From contig NC_063167.1 of NCBI RefSeq assembly GCF_023159225.1, forward strand, positions 75,065,298-75,129,297: a stretch of 64,000 nt of DNA. The letters are read 5' to 3'. This DNA is from Perognathus longimembris pacificus (taxonomy: Eukaryota > Chordata > Mammalia > Rodentia > Heteromyidae). Shown here piece after piece: positions 34,850 to 46,317 of the stretch (position 1 is the stretch's first letter; the number at the start of each line of letters is the position of its first letter). A program made the position numbers and the translations under genes. Below the pieces are notes generated by a model, which was not told the origin of the DNA, ran no database searches, and worked only from the letters and a program-made list of their open reading frames with translations.

Positions 34850-36002
34850 GGAGAAGAAAGATGGCGCCGATGGAATAGGGAGGCACTCCGACTCGCTCCA
34901 ACGGCATAGTGAGCTGGGAACCCCAACACCCAACACCCCATCAAGAACCCAGCAAAACCAGCAGCCAGAAGCAGTGGAGAAACGCAGGAAAACAAAAAGG
35001 AGCAAAAAAGAAGAACCGAAAACCTACACGGAGCCGGAGATTCACCGGGGCACCCTCCCCCCACCAGCCGACCCTGGCCCAAACAGGGCCAGGCTGGGAA
35101 AGGGGAACCCGGCGATCGGCAGACAGGCTGCCAGGAGCGCAGAATTCATATAGCGGGAGACCCCACGGCCACAAGGCAGGGTGCGGACCAAGACACACCG
35201 GCAGCGACGAGAAGTTCGGGTCCACACCGGGTTTGGACAAGGGAACCCAGCGCGGCAGAAATCGGGAACCAGGGAAGCCACCACGACACTTAGCCAACCC
35301 CTGGAGGGCCAACGGCAGCGCGGGACACACACACAAAGCAGCAAAAGTGAGTGCCCTCCCCTCCCCCCTCCCCCACCCCTGACGGAACAAAGAACCCACA
35401 AATCAGGCGGGGGAAGCTCCCATCAGGCGCTGGGAAGTCAGTTTAGCAGGGGAAGGGCTCAGCAGCACCAACACCCCACAGGTTCCTGAACTGGCAGAAC
35501 CGGCCCCGCCCCCTTCCCAACAGGGGCCGGGAGACAGCCGGTTGTGCAAACCCCACCTGAGGCGCCTGGACCTCGCAGACTCTTACAACTAAAACCACAG
35601 GCGCTGGTGGGCAATACCAGCCCAGCAGGGTCACTGGAGCCTGATCACGTCCCCACTCCTAACAGCGGAGGTGAGGTCTGAAGGTGCCAAGCCACACCCG
35701 GACAGTCGATCCCACTGGGCCCCACACGTACCCCCCCCCCCACAACGGACTCGTGGGAGGGCGCAAGCACAACCCAACAACCCAGGGCTCGCTCTGGGAG
35801 GCATATCCCGCCGAAGTGCCTGTTGCACTGAACGCACAGCGCACAGGAGGGCGGGGCCTCCGGCGACAGCGCCCGCTCTGGTAGGCGTACCCTGCACTGG
35901 TGGGCGGGGACACAGCGACAACACCTGCTGCCCGTAGACACGTCTACACAGGAGGGAGGGAGGAGCTACAAACCAAACCTGAGAAGCCATCCAGATCTCC
36001 AG
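34850..36002 (+). promoter_or_regulatory. L1 5' UTR / internal promoter region
   Basis: 1.15-kb GC-rich, CpG-rich leader of the intact L1. Near its start (34858-34868) is AAGATGGCGCC, close to the YY1 site that positions transcription start in human L1. Two GC boxes of Sp1 type lie at 35849-35858 (GGGCGGGGCC) and 35902-35909 (GGGCGGGG). Two related segments 84 bp apart (from 35790 and 35874, both starting CGCTCTGG) suggest an internal duplication. The role as pol II promoter is inferred from its position and from L1 biology; activity cannot be read from sequence. Confidence 0.75.
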
Positions 36003-37172
36003 ATGCGCAAATCACAAAGAAACATAACTCAGTTCATCAAAGGGCAAGCCAACTCGCCAGCTCCAAAAAGCAGCACGACTGAAGAGGAGATGGAGACTAA
36101 AAAAGCAAATGAGGCCATGTTAACAGGAATGATCGAAAGCGTCAGAAATGAAATCAGAAAACAATTCCAGGAATTTAGAGCGGAAATCTGGAAGGACACC
36201 CAGGAAGCCAAGAAAGAAATGGAAGCAAAACTGGATACAATGCAAACCTGCTTTAAAGAAATGGAAGCAAAAATGGATACAATGCAAGCTGCCTTTAAAG
36301 AAAATCTCCACATCCTAAGAATTGAAATGCATGAAAAAATAGATTTAAAATACAACTCTTTAAAGGAAGAAATCTCCACGATCAGAGCTGATATGACAAC
36401 CATAAATAGCTCTCTGACATCCATAAACTCCGCAATTGAAACCATGACACAAAGAGTAGACCATATAGAATCCAGAATCTCTCGCCTGGACGATGAAGCA
36501 GCTGACAACAACCAGAAAATGACCACACTCCAAGAAAAGGTGAAGCTTCAGGGAAGACTAATCCAGGAACTAATGGACAAAGACAAGAGATATAATCTGC
36601 GCATAATTGGAATAGAAGAAGGAGCCGAATATCAGAGCAGAGGGCTTAATCATGTTCTCAATAAAGTTATTGCAGAAAACTTCCCCAATCTCACAGGGGA
36701 CCCCATCCAGGTAACCGAAGCCTATAGGACACCTGGCAGGCCAGACCCCAGGAAAGCCACCCCAAGGCACATAATATTCAAGACTTCAGACCTCAAGATT
36801 AAAGAGCAAATTCTGAATTCAGCCAAAGCGAAGAAGGAAACTTTTTTCAATGGGAAGAGGATTCGAATAACATCCGACTTATCCACACAAACTTACCAAG
36901 CTCGAAGCGAGTGGAAGAACACCATCCAAGTACTCCAGAATAACAATTTACAACCTCGGATCAAATATCCAGCGAAATTGGAGTTCACATTCGAAGGGAG
37001 AACCAGATCTTTCCACACCAAAGAGGAGCTAAAGGAGTATGTGAATAAAAAACCAGCCCTACAGCGAATATTAAGAGGGGAACCCCACCCAACAGAGATC
37101 GTAAAAGACACACAGACAGAATCAGAAAGAAACTTCAATAGCCAAAGCCCAGCAGAAACACAAGCTCACTAA
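36003..37172 (+). CDS. L1 ORF1p, RNA-binding nucleic-acid chaperone
   Basis: 389 aa, intact; longer than human ORF1p (338 aa). ORF1p trimerises and coats L1 RNA in the cytoplasmic RNP needed for retrotransposition. Residues about 25-190 form the charged, heptad-rich coiled coil, including a 14-residue tandem duplication starting at Glu72 (EMEAKLDTMQTCFK / EMEAKMDTMQAAFK). An RRM-like domain follows from about residue 198 (NLRIIGIEEG) and contains RKATPRHIIFK. The C-terminal domain has SDLSTQTYQARSEW and IKYPAKLEF. The first 60 residues are Lys/Ser/Thr-rich. ATG at 36003 is the first in-frame start; its context (cagATG) is only moderate. The stop is followed by the 48-bp spacer to ORF2. Confidence 0.96.
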   Translation: MRKSQRNITQFIKGQANSPAPKSSTTEEEMETKKANEAMLTGMIESVRNEIRKQFQEFRAEIWKDTQEAKKEMEAKLDTMQTCFKEMEAKMDTMQAAFKENLHILRIEMHEKIDLKYNSLKEEISTIRADMTTINSSLTSINSAIETMTQRVDHIESRISRLDDEAADNNQKMTTLQEKVKLQGRLIQELMDKDKRYNLRIIGIEEGAEYQSRGLNHVLNKVIAENFPNLTGDPIQVTEAYRTPGRPDPRKATPRHIIFKTSDLKIKEQILNSAKAKKETFFNGKRIRITSDLSTQTYQARSEWKNTIQVLQNNNLQPRIKYPAKLEFTFEGRTRSFHTKEELKEYVNKKPALQRILRGEPHPTEIVKDTQTESERNFNSQSPAETQAH

Positions 37173-37220
37173 AGACAAGAAGAAAAAAAAAAAAAGAAGA
37201 AAAAACAGCCCACCAAGAAA

Positions 37221-40200
37221 ATGGAAGGAGAAAAAACACCCTTATCCTTGATCTCTTTAAATATAAATGGTTTAAACTCCCCGATAAAGAGGAGCAGACT
37301 GGCAGAATGGATTCGCAAACAAAAAGTTGACATCTGCTGTCTACAAGAGACCCACCTTACAGCAAGGGACAAAAACAGGCTTCGAGTGAAAGGATGGAGC
37401 AAGATCTACCAAGCAAATGCATCCACCAAAACGGCAGGTGTAGCCATCCTGATCTCAGACAAGCTTGACTTCTCTTTAAAGTCCACTCAAAAAGACAAAG
37501 AAGGACACTACATATTAATACAAGGAAAAATCCAGGATCAAGAAATCACGGTGATAAATGTATACTCACCAAACAAAAGAGGCCCGACATATGTCAAGCA
37601 AATTCTCAAAGAATTACAGAGCAAGATAGACGCAAACACAATCATAGTGGGTGACTTTAATACTCCTCTCTCTCCAAGAGACAGATCCAACACTCAGAGG
37701 ATTAGTAAGGGAGCTGAGGACCTAAATAACACCATTTCCCAAATGGATCTAACAGACCTATATAGAACCTTTCACCCCACAGAGACCCAATACACCTTCT
37801 TTTCAGCAGCCCATGGATCATATTCCAAAATAGACCACGTCATAGCCCACACAAAGAACCTCAGCAAATACAAAAGTATTGACGTCATCCCATGTATTAT
37901 ATCTGACCACAGTGGATTAAAGGTAACCCTCAACAACAAAGGATACCACAGAGCCTATACACACTCTTGGAGGCTAAACCCCACGCTGCTATCCAACACT
38001 TGGGCCACAGATCAAATTAAAGATGAAATCAACGAATTCATAAGCCACAATGACAAAGAAAACACATCACAAAGAAACCTATGGGACACAGCTAAGGCAG
38101 TTCTGAGGGGCAAGATCATTGCACTCAGCACCCACATTAAAAGAATGGAAGCAGAGCAGGTGAATACCCTCACGATGAAACTAAAACAACTGGAGAAACA
38201 AGAAATGACAGAATCTAAAACGACTAGGAGAGGAGAGATCACAAAGATTAAAGAAGAGATAAATCTGATTGAAAATAGAAAGACCATTCAACAAATAAAT
38301 AAGACTAAAAGCTGGTTCTTTGAGAAAATAAACAAAATTGACAGACCCCTTGCAAGACTTACAAAAAAAAGAAGAGAAGAGACTCATATTCGTAAAATCA
38401 GGGACTCCACAGGAAAAATTACAACAAGTACACACGATATTCAAACAATCATAAGGAGCTATTTCCAAAACCTCTACTCAGCAAAAAACAATAATTCTAC
38501 AGAAATGGATCAATTCTTAGAGAAGTACAAACTGCCCAAACTGAACCAAGAAGAAATAAATCAGCTAAATAAACCAATAACTTATGGTGAGATACAGGAG
38601 GTAATCAAGAACCTCCCTACTAAGAAAAGCCCAGGCCCAGATGGATTCACCAACGAATTCTACAAAACCTTTAGTGAGGAGCTAATTCCAATACTCCTCA
38701 AACTCTTCCGCGAAATAGAAATGGAGGGAGAAATTCCAAACTCATTCTACGAAGCTAATATCATACTAATTCCCAAACCAGGCAAAGACCCAACAAAAAA
38801 AGAGAACTACAGACCAATATCACTAATGAACACAGATGCAAAGCTCCTCAATAAAATATTAGCTAATAGGATCCAGAAAGTGATCAAGAATATCATACAT
38901 CATGACCAAGTAGGCTTCATCCCTCAGTCACAAGGATGGTTCAACATCCGTAAATCAATCAACGTAATTCACCTCATAAACAGAGCTAAAATCAAGAATC
39001 ACATTGTTATCTCAGTCGATGCCCAAAAAGCCTTTGACAAAATACAACATCCATACCTATTAAAAGCTTTGGAGAGAACAGGAAGAGATGGAACATTCCT
39101 CAAAACAATAAAAGCCATATACAACAGACCAACTGCTAATATCATATTAAATGGAGAGAAACTTAAGTCATTCCCCCTAAAATCAGGAACAAGACAAGGA
39201 TGCCCACTCTCCCCACTTCTGTTCAACATAGTGCTGGAATCCCTAGCCATAGCAATAAGGCAAGAGGAGGACATCAAAGGGATCCACATCGGCAAGGAAG
39301 AAATCAAGTTATCCCTATTCGCAGACGACATGATCTTGTATCTGAAGGACCCAAAAACCTCAGTACCCAAACTCCTACACCTAATAAACCAATTTGGCAA
39401 AGTAGCAGGATATAAAATCAACCCACAAAAGTCAGCAGCTTTTCTGTACACCAGCAATAGACAAACAGAAAAGGAAATTATGGAAACAATTCCATTTACA
39501 GTAGCCAAAAAAAGAATAAAGTACCTAGGGATCAACTTAACCAAGGAAGTGACGGACCTATTCAATGAAAACTACAAAAATCTAATAAGGGAAATCAAAG
39601 AAGACACAAGGAGATGGAAAGACCTCCCATGCTCATGGGTAGGCAGAATCAATATAGTGAAAATGGCCATATTGCCCAAATTGTTATACAAATTCAATGC
39701 AATACCTATCAAAATCCCAGCCACATTCTTCACTGAAATAGAGAAACCAATCCATAAATTCATATGGAACAGCAAAAAACCTAGAATAGCCAAAGCAATT
39801 CTAGGCAAAAAAAGCAATGCAGGAGGTATCACAATACCTGACTTCAAGATCTACTACAAGGCCATCATAACAAAAACAGCATGGTATTGGTATAAAAACA
39901 GATCGGAAGACCAATGGATTAGAACTGAAGACCCAGAAATAAAACCGCACTCTTACAGCCAACTGATATTCGACAAAGGAGCTAAAGATATACAATGGAA
40001 TAAACATAGCCTCTTCAACTACTGGTGCTGGGAGAACTGGGCAGCCATATGCAAAAAACTCAAAGTAGACCCAAGCCTATCACCATGCACCAAGATCAAC
40101 TCAAAATGGATCAAGGACCTCAACATCAGACCTGAATCCTTGAAACTACTGAAGGACAGAGTAGGAAAGACACTAGAACTTATAGGCACAGGAAGGAATT

Positions 40201-41048
40201 TCCTGAATAGAGTCCCAGGGGCACAACAAATAGGAGAAAGACTCGACAAATGGGACTACTACAAATTAAAAAGTTTCTGCACAGCTAAGGACATAGCCAC
40301 CAAAATAGAAAGACAGCCAACGATATGGGAAAGGATATTTACCAGCACAGCAACAGACAAAGGCCTGATATCGGTCATCTACAGAGAACTCAAAAAACTA
40401 AGCCCCTCCAAGCCCAATAAACCTATTAGGAAATGGGCAAAAGAGCTAAAGAGAGACTTCTCAAGAGAAGATATAAAAATGGCAAAGAAACATATGAGGA
40501 AATGCTCAACATCCCTGCTAGTAAAGGAAATGCAAATAAAAACAACCCTGAGATACCACCTCACCCCAGTTAGAATGGCCTATACTCTGAACTCAGGAAA
40601 CAACAAATGCTGGAGGGGCTGTGGGGAAAGAGGAACCCTTCTCCATTGTTGGTGGGAGTGCAAATTAGTACAACCACTTTGGAGAACAGTATGGAGGTTT
40701 CTCAAAAAGCTCAATATAGACCTACCCTATGACCCAGCCATACCACTCCTAGGCATCTATCCTAAACAGCAAAATCCAAGATATCAAAAAGGCATTTGTA
40801 CTACCATGTTTATCGCGGCACAATTCACAATAGCTAAAATATGGAAACAACCCAGATGCCCCTCCACAGACGAATGGATCCAAAAAATATGGTACTTATA
40901 CACAATGGAATACTACATAGCGATTAGGAATGGTGAAATATTGTTATTTGCAGGGAAATGGTCGGAACTCGAACAAATAATGTTGAGTGAGACAAGCCTA
41001 GAACACAGAAAACAAAGGGGCATGATCTCCCTGATATATGACTGTTAA
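37221..41048 (+). CDS. L1 ORF2p, endonuclease / reverse transcriptase
   Basis: 1275 aa, the same size as human ORF2p (1275), uninterrupted. The N-terminal AP-like endonuclease spans about residues 1-240; by counting from the start Met, catalytic positions N14, E43, Y115, D145, N147, T192, D205, S228, D229 and H230 are all present and coincide with human numbering. The reverse transcriptase spans roughly 440-770, with [36 protein letters not shown] and the active-site FADD (D702/D703, codons at 39324-39329). The C-terminal Cys-rich segment reads [18 protein letters not shown], the CX3CX7HX4C pattern. It nicks target DNA and primes reverse transcription (TPRT). Every key residue I can check is intact, so the protein is predicted active. 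Confidence 0.97.
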   Translation: MEGEKTPLSLISLNINGLNSPIKRSRLAEWIRKQKVDICCLQETHLTARDKNRLRVKGWSKIYQANASTKTAGVAILISDKLDFSLKSTQKDKEGHYILIQGKIQDQEITVINVYSPNKRGPTYVKQILKELQSKIDANTIIVGDFNTPLSPRDRSNTQRISKGAEDLNNTISQMDLTDLYRTFHPTETQYTFFSAAHGSYSKIDHVIAHTKNLSKYKSIDVIPCIISDHSGLKVTLNNKGYHRAYTHSWRLNPTLLSNTWATDQIKDEINEFISHNDKENTSQRNLWDTAKAVLRGKIIALSTHIKRMEAEQVNTLTMKLKQLEKQEMTESKTTRRGEITKIKEEINLIENRKTIQQINKTKSWFFEKINKIDRPLARLTKKRREETHIRKIRDSTGKITTSTHDIQTIIRSYFQNLYSAKNNNSTEMDQFLEKYKLPKLNQEEINQLNKPITYGEIQEVIKNLPTKKSPGPDGFTNEFYKTFSEELIPILLKLFREIEMEGEIPNSFYEANIILIPKPGKDPTKKENYRPISLMNTDAKLLNKILANRIQKVIKNIIHHDQVGFIPQSQGWFNIRKSINVIHLINRAKIKNHIVISVDAQKAFDKIQHPYLLKALERTGRDGTFLKTIKAIYNRPTANIILNGEKLKSFPLKSGTRQGCPLSPLLFNIVLESLAIAIRQEEDIKGIHIGKEEIKLSLFADDMILYLKDPKTSVPKLLHLINQFGKVAGYKINPQKSAAFLYTSNRQTEKEIMETIPFTVAKKRIKYLGINLTKEVTDLFNENYKNLIREIKEDTRRWKDLPCSWVGRINIVKMAILPKLLYKFNAIPIKIPATFFTEIEKPIHKFIWNSKKPRIAKAILGKKSNAGGITIPDFKIYYKAIITKTAWYWYKNRSEDQWIRTEDPEIKPHSYSQLIFDKGAKDIQWNKHSLFNYWCWENWAAICKKLKVDPSLSPCTKINSKWIKDLNIRPESLKLLKDRVGKTLELIGTGRNFLNRVPGAQQIGERLDKWDYYKLKSFCTAKDIATKIERQPTIWERIFTSTATDKGLISVIYRELKKLSPSKPNKPIRKWAKELKRDFSREDIKMAKKHMRKCSTSLLVKEMQIKTTLRYHLTPVRMAYTLNSGNNKCWRGCGERGTLLHCWWECKLVQPLWRTVWRFLKKLNIDLPYDPAIPLLGIYPKQQNPRYQKGICTTMFIAAQFTIAKIWKQPRCPSTDEWIQKIWYLYTMEYYIAIRNGEILLFAGKWSELEQIMLSETSLEHRKQRGMISLIYDC

Positions 41049-41293
41049 CAAAGGGAGACGGAGAGACAGTAGAGACCAAGTCTGTGAATACTGTATATGT
41101 TCTTGATACATTGTATATTGCATATATGTCAACCTGACCTAGACAAGGGATAGAAAAACAGGTTGTAAGATATCATAAGAAATGTACACACTGCCCTACT
41201 ATGTAACTGCACCCTCTTTGCACAACACCTTGTAAAAAAATTTATGTCCAATTAATAAAAAAATAAAAATAAAAAATAAATAAAAAAAAAAAA
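41049..41293 (+). other. L1 3' UTR and polyA tail
   Basis: Short 3' UTR (about 200 bp) ending in AATTAATAAA (polyadenylation signal at 41254) and an A-rich tail with T interruptions. It lacks the G-rich polypurine tract present in the 3' UTR of the other L1 lineage in this window. Confidence 0.85.
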
Positions 41294-41306
41294 AAGAGAG
41301 AACTTA
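41294..41306. repeat. Target-site duplication, right copy (intact L1)
   Basis: Second copy of AAGAGAGAACTTA, directly after the A-rich tail; the match to 34837-34849 is perfect over 13 bp. Confidence 0.93.
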
Positions 41307-41442
41307 TTTGGGGAAAGACCTCACTGGAAATCCAAGAATGTTGTATCCAGACCCTTTCTATAGAGGAGAGACCCTTCTAGTTGAACAGGAAGCTGTGTTT
41401 ATGAGCCACTCTCTGATCCTCCTTCCTCATGCTGTTCCCCAG

Positions 41443-42050
41443 AGTCAACTTTATGAAGAAGTCAGCATGGAGAAAACCAATATGGAGGAACTCAACATGG
41501 ATGAAGTCAGCAGTGGGGGAGGTCAACACAGAGGAAGCCAGCATGGGGGAAGTCAACATAAAGGAAGTCAGCTTGGAGGGGAGTCAGTACAGGGAAGTCA
41601 GCATGGAGGGGAGTCAGTACAGGGAAGTCAACATGGAGGAAGTCAACATGAAGTCAACATAGAGGAAGTAAAGATGGAGGAATCATTATTATGAGAGAAG
41701 TCAATATAGAGAAAGTCAACACAAGGAAACCATTATGGCAGAAGTCAGCATGAGGAAGTCAACATGGAGGAGGTCAACATGGGGGGAGGTCAATACAGAG
41801 GAAGTCAACATAGAGGAAGTCAGTATGAAGGGAGTCAACATGAAGGACATCAGCAGAGAGAAGTCAACATGGGAAGTTAGCACAGGGGAAGTCAACATGG
41901 GAGAGTCAACATGGAGGAAGTTAATGTGGAGGAAGTCAACATGGAGGAAGTCACCATGGAAGAAGGCAACACAGAGGAGGTCAACATGGGGGAAGTCAAT
42001 ATAGAGGAAGACAACAGAGGGAGTCATCATGGAGTAAGTCAGTATAAAGG
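41443..42050. repeat. Minisatellite, ~15-bp unit GTCAACATGGAGGAA
   Basis: About 600 bp built of imperfect copies of GTCAACATGGAGGAA with 15-bp spacing and some 12- or 18-bp variants (GTCAGTACAGGGAA). Because 15 is a multiple of 3, long frames stay open in parts (VNMEE repeats), but stops are present between them and there is no start or splice context. It begins about 137 bp after the L1 target duplication. Confidence 0.9.
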
Positions 42051-43389
42051 CATTGCCTCCATTATCCTTGTAAGAGAAGAATTCTCATTTTATCCAATTT
42101 CTAGGATCTAACATTGGCATTCATTACACTAACCTACCACTCCTCAATTTCTTAATCAGCTTTCTTACAGAATGGAAGGTCCCAGATGGCAGGCTATTCC
42201 CCTGAGTTCTCCCTGAAAAGCTACTTTAGTTCTAGCATCGTACAAATACAGTGTGTTGGATGAATGAACAAGTGACTACACAATTATACCAAATATGCTA
42301 ATTTTGTGGGGGTTTATGCTAATCTTTGCAAGTGGGGACTGCCAAATAAGGGAAGGGAAGGAATTAGGGAGAAAAATTATTTCCAGATTTTTAAATGCAG
42401 CACAATAGAGTACAGGATTAATTTTAAACTTGGAGTGTGCGTTATTCTTAGGGCATTTCTGGACACTGCAGCCCTAGGTTACAGGTCTTGGCTTCGGGAG
42501 AAGGTAGGGGCTGAACACACACCATGTACACACTGTGCGTGGCTGCACACGAGGCAGCAAACACTAAGCTCACATCTGGGGCTGCTTAACAACTGATTGG
42601 AAACGTAGCCTTCTGATTTCCAGTTAAATACCAGGCACAGGAAAACAAATAGCACTTGTTTTTCCCTGAGCCTTGTCAGTCCTCCAAACTGCAGTGTAGA
42701 CCAGAGAGCTGCCTGTGGTTTGGTGGCAAAGCTCCAAATATTTGGATTTTTTTTTCACTCTCTCCAGTTTAAGTAAAAGGAATAAACGAAATTTTGGCAA
42801 GCAGAACTTCTTCCCCTATCCCTCCCCCATTCTTGGAAATGCAAAGCTGCTTTTTTTTTTTTTTAACATCAAGCATGTTCCTGGAATTCATTTACATTTT
42901 TCATTAGGATTAAGTTTTGTTTTGTTTTTAATCCAAAGCCATTAGCAGCAAATTTGGTTTCTCTCATTTATTTCAACTGCCCTGCTTTGATATTGACTTG
43001 GATTTGCTAAAGAGACAATGTTCATATTGCTATTTTCTGTTTCCAATTAACTTGGGATATAATATCTAGCAATGGTATTATTGAGGAATCAAGAGTTTTT
43101 TTAAACTGCAAGAAATTTTAGAGATCAGCTGATATAACTCCTTCATCATAGCAATGCTAGAGCTGAGGCTTGAATAGTTTGGAGATCTCATTTAATGATC
43201 TAATTTCTTAGTGGCCAAGATACAAGTACTTAAGCTTGCTGAAACCTAGGTTGGGGTGGTAACTCGACACAAAAACCCAGTTAAATCTAAATTTCAGATA
43301 AACGGCGGATAACTGTTTAGTATAAGAATGTCCTAAATACTGCATAGACATACTAAGCTATGTATTTGGTGTCTATGTGAAATTCATCC

Positions 43390-43577
43390 CTCCCCCCAGG
43401 CTTGAATTCATGGCCTAAGCACTCTCCCTGGCTTCTTTGTGCTCAAGGCTAGCATTCTACCATTTGAGCCACAGCACCACTTCCAGCTTTTTCTGTTTAT
43501 TTGGTGGTAAGGAATTGAACCTAGAGCTTCATGCATGCTAGGCAAACATTCTACCACTAAGCCACATTCCCAGCCCT
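43390..43577 (-). mobile_element. IDL-Geo SINE, older
   Basis: Both halves present with substitutions (CCATTTGAGCCACAGC; CCACTAAGCCACATTCCCAGCCC end). Confidence 0.88.
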
Positions 43578-43689
43578 GAATTCATCATTTTTAAAAAACA
43601 ATTCTCCACATTTATTTTCAATTTTTCATTAGAACCATCCTAATAGTTATAAAATGATATTTAATTTTATGTTTTAGGGTTGTTGGGTT

Positions 43690-43766
43690 TTTTTTTGTCC
43701 TGAGGTTTGAACTTGCCTTGTACTTGCTAGACAGGTATTCTTACCACTTGAGCCATGCCTCCAGCA
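43690..43766 (-). mobile_element. ID-like SINE fragment
   Basis: GAGGTTTGAACTTGCCTTG ... CCACTTGAGCCATGCCTCC on the plus strand. Confidence 0.55.
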
Positions 43767-44247
43767 AAATTCATCTTTAAATAGAAATTTTGCTTCTATT
43801 TTCCAATGATGGCAATACATCAGCCAGTCCCATTCTGTCTGTCACTCAGACATACATATATTCACATACATACATCTTTTTTTCCCTCTGAGTTTAATGG
43901 GAAATAACTGGATAAAAGGAAATTACAGAGCAATGATCCCAAAAGAAAATGAGGTTGGAGAAATATCTAATCTTAGATATGTGTTTTAGTTTTTTCCTTA
44001 TGAGCATGCAGAGCAGCTACCTCTATCATTAATAAGCTAGCTACGGTCTCTGAAGTAATGAGTGATATTTTATGTTATTAGATGCAAATTCTTAGGGCCT
44101 CATTTTGAAAATTACTGTATGTCTAGGCTCTGAGTCTATACTCCTTGTAGGAAAGAATACTTAGCTTGGAAATGAAAATACAGTGAGATTTTTTAAATCT
44201 CAGCTATATAGAAAAATGTAAAAATATACACTCCAAAATCTAGTTCA

Positions 44248-44313
44248 GAGCTGGGAAAGTAGCTGACCCTTTTGCATATGTGAGGTCCTTGGTTCAAATT
44301 CCACACCCCTCAA
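44248..44313 (+). mobile_element. ID-like SINE fragment
   Basis: GAGCTGGGAAAGTAGCTGAC ... TTGGTTCAAATTCCACACCC. Confidence 0.5.
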
Positions 44314-44556
44314 TCTCATATGTTCTGTGGTATACTCATCAATATCTAATTCCTGAAGTTTTGTCACCCTGCAAAAAAGAAACCTCAAGCCATTTATAGT
44401 AGTCCCTCCCCATTCATCCCTTCCACGTGCTCCTCATAATAAATCTTATACTCTGTCGCCATGGATGGGCCTGTTCTGGTCATTTCAAATAAAGAAAATC
44501 ATTTGTGCTCATTTGCTTTGTGTGTTTGGTTCTTTCATTTAACATGGTTCTAGCTC

Positions 44557-44797
44557 TTTTTTTTTTTTTCTGGTCCTGGGGCTTGAACTCAGGGCCTGGG
44601 CATTGTTCCTGAGCCTCTTCATGCTCAAGGCTAGCGCTCTACCACTTGAGTCCAGCACTATTTCTGGGTTTTTTTCTGAATAGTTGGAGTTAGGAGTATC
44701 ACAGACTGTTTCTGCCTGAGATGGCTTGGAATGGTGACCTTCAGCTCTCAGCCTCCTGAGCAGCTAGGATTACAGGTGTGAGCCACCGACACCCTGC
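44557..44797 (-). mobile_element. B1-Geo composite SINE
   Basis: Poly-T, complete Geo half (CTGGTCCTGGGGCTTGAACT), complete B1-like half ending GAGCCACCGACACCC. Confidence 0.85.
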
Positions 44798-44957
44798 TTC
44801 CCAATACTTTTTAGGAAAGCAAAACCCTTTCAGGTTGCAAGTTCCAGTTCCAATCACCCAGTTAAATTTCTCTAGTTTTTCTTCAATGTAGAATTTATTG
44901 CATAAATAAAAATAAACTTGTATGCTCTGAGAGATTTTTATTTGTAAGTTCAACATG

Positions 44958-45008
<51 letters not shown>
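44958..45008. repeat. (TG)n microsatellite
   Basis: About 24 perfect TG units. Confidence 0.95.
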
Positions 45009-45009
<1 letters not shown>

Positions 45010-45384
45010 TCAGATTTGTACTGAAGGACATCTTTAACCTGCTGGACAGTCTCTGGACAATCTACACATTTTGCATAAGGAAAAATAAGCCCTAGACAAC
45101 TTCATCACATATGCACATGTGTGTGACTCAGCCTGAAATGCTCTTTACCCACATCCTGTTTAAATGGCCACACTCTGTAAGTTCCTACAGCACTGGGCAT
45201 GCAGCTGTATGGTGTGAGGATGAAATGTGCATAGACAACTTTATGATCACAGCCTTCAGTCTCACCACTGAAAATAATTTTAATTTCAGGAGAATGGCAG
45301 TGATTAAGTAGGAAGGGAGTTCATTTAGCATAGGAGCTTCTAGAATAGTCTACCTGGGTCTGAGCTCCAGCTTTGCCAGGAATT

Positions 45385-45530
45385 AGCCCTATGGTTTAGA
45401 TCACTGCTCAACCTCTATATCTTAGTTCCTCATTTGCAGATACACTTCTACCATGGGGCTACTGAGAGACTTAAACAAGATAATGTATTAGAGTTCCATT
45501 CAACCCCTAAAATGCAGTGTGTGCTCAATA
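45385..45530 (-). mobile_element. MIR remnant
   Basis: TTAGTTCCTCATTTGCAGAT, AACAAGATAATGTATTAGAG, GTGCTCAATAAATGTGC. Confidence 0.6.
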
Positions 45531-45678
45531 AATGTGCTTATAACAACAAAAATCTGAACAATAGTCTTCCGGCTTTTATAGTAAAGAATAAGAGCTACGG
45601 CTTAATTTCTCAGTAACTCCTACCTTGTGAATGTATCTCTTGAGTTTTGATATGTTTCTTTCTGAAGGCAACTCATAT

Positions 45679-45903
45679 ATTACTTTTTATTTTATTTTGT
45701 TTTGTTTTGTGCCAGTCCTGGGGCTTGAACTCAGAGCCTGAGCATTGTCCCTGGCTTTCTTTTGCTCAAGGCTAGCACTCTACCACTTGAGCCACAGCGC
45801 CACTTCTGGCTTTTTCTATATATGTGGTGCTGAGGAATCAAGCCCAGGGCTTCATGTATATGAGGCGAGCACTTTACCACTAGGCAATATTCCCAGCCCC
45901 TAC
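45679..45903 (-). mobile_element. IDL-Geo SINE, full length
   Basis: T-rich tail (TTTTG repeats), both modules. 11-bp duplication GCAACTCATAT at 45668-45678 and 45904-45914. Confidence 0.92.
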
Positions 45904-46317
45904 GCAACTCATATTTACAGCAAATCTGCAAGCATAAGTACAAAGGACTCTAGTATACCCCTTAATTAGATGTATTGGCTTTTAACATCTGGCCACATCT
46001 GCCTTATTATTCTGTCTATACATCATATTTTTGAGCTATTTGTTCCTTAATCTGTAAAGGTATATAGGTCAGTTCCTAAGAAGTACAGTCTCATCCATAA
46101 CAACTAAAATTATTAAATGAAGAAATATAGCACTGATATATTTTCTAATTTCATCTATTGTTTTCTTGTGTCCTTTAAGGCAATTGCCCGACCCTTACCA
46201 AATAGGGTATACCCCTTACCAAATAGGTAATACCTTAATATCACAAGAGCTTTTTCACCCTTATTTAATCTGGAATGGCTTTTAAACTGAACTCTTTCAT
46301 GATTCACATATTCAGGG

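Larger units (their letters stand above)
34850..41293 (+). mobile_element. Full-length LINE-1 with two intact ORFs
   Basis: Complete 6.44-kb L1 retrotransposon. It has a GC- and CpG-rich 5' UTR (34850-36002), ORF1 (36003-37172), a 48-bp A-rich spacer, ORF2 (37221-41048), a short 3' UTR with AATAAA at 41254 and an A-rich tail to 41293. A perfect 13-bp target-site duplication, AAGAGAGAACTTA, flanks it at 34837-34849 and 41294-41306. No frameshift or stop is visible in either ORF, and the insertion starts at the promoter-proximal AAAGATGGCGCC. The element lies antisense to TGFBR3 in a large intron. Intact ORFs, a perfect TSD and preserved CpGs all point to a recent insertion. It differs in protein sequence and 3' UTR from the L1 copies at 6.7-8.6 kb and 46-48 kb. 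Confidence 0.97.

Noticed and set aside
38999..39565. 188-aa ORF antisense to L1 ORF2
   Set aside because: Frame shadow of the reverse transcriptase region with no independent support.
41443..42050. CRISPR-like array
   Set aside because: Units are adjacent and imperfect with no unique spacers, and the DNA is mammalian.
41308..42111. ORFs encoding VNMEE-type repeats (both strands)
   Set aside because: They come from the 15-bp minisatellite; frames are interrupted and no start or splice context is present.
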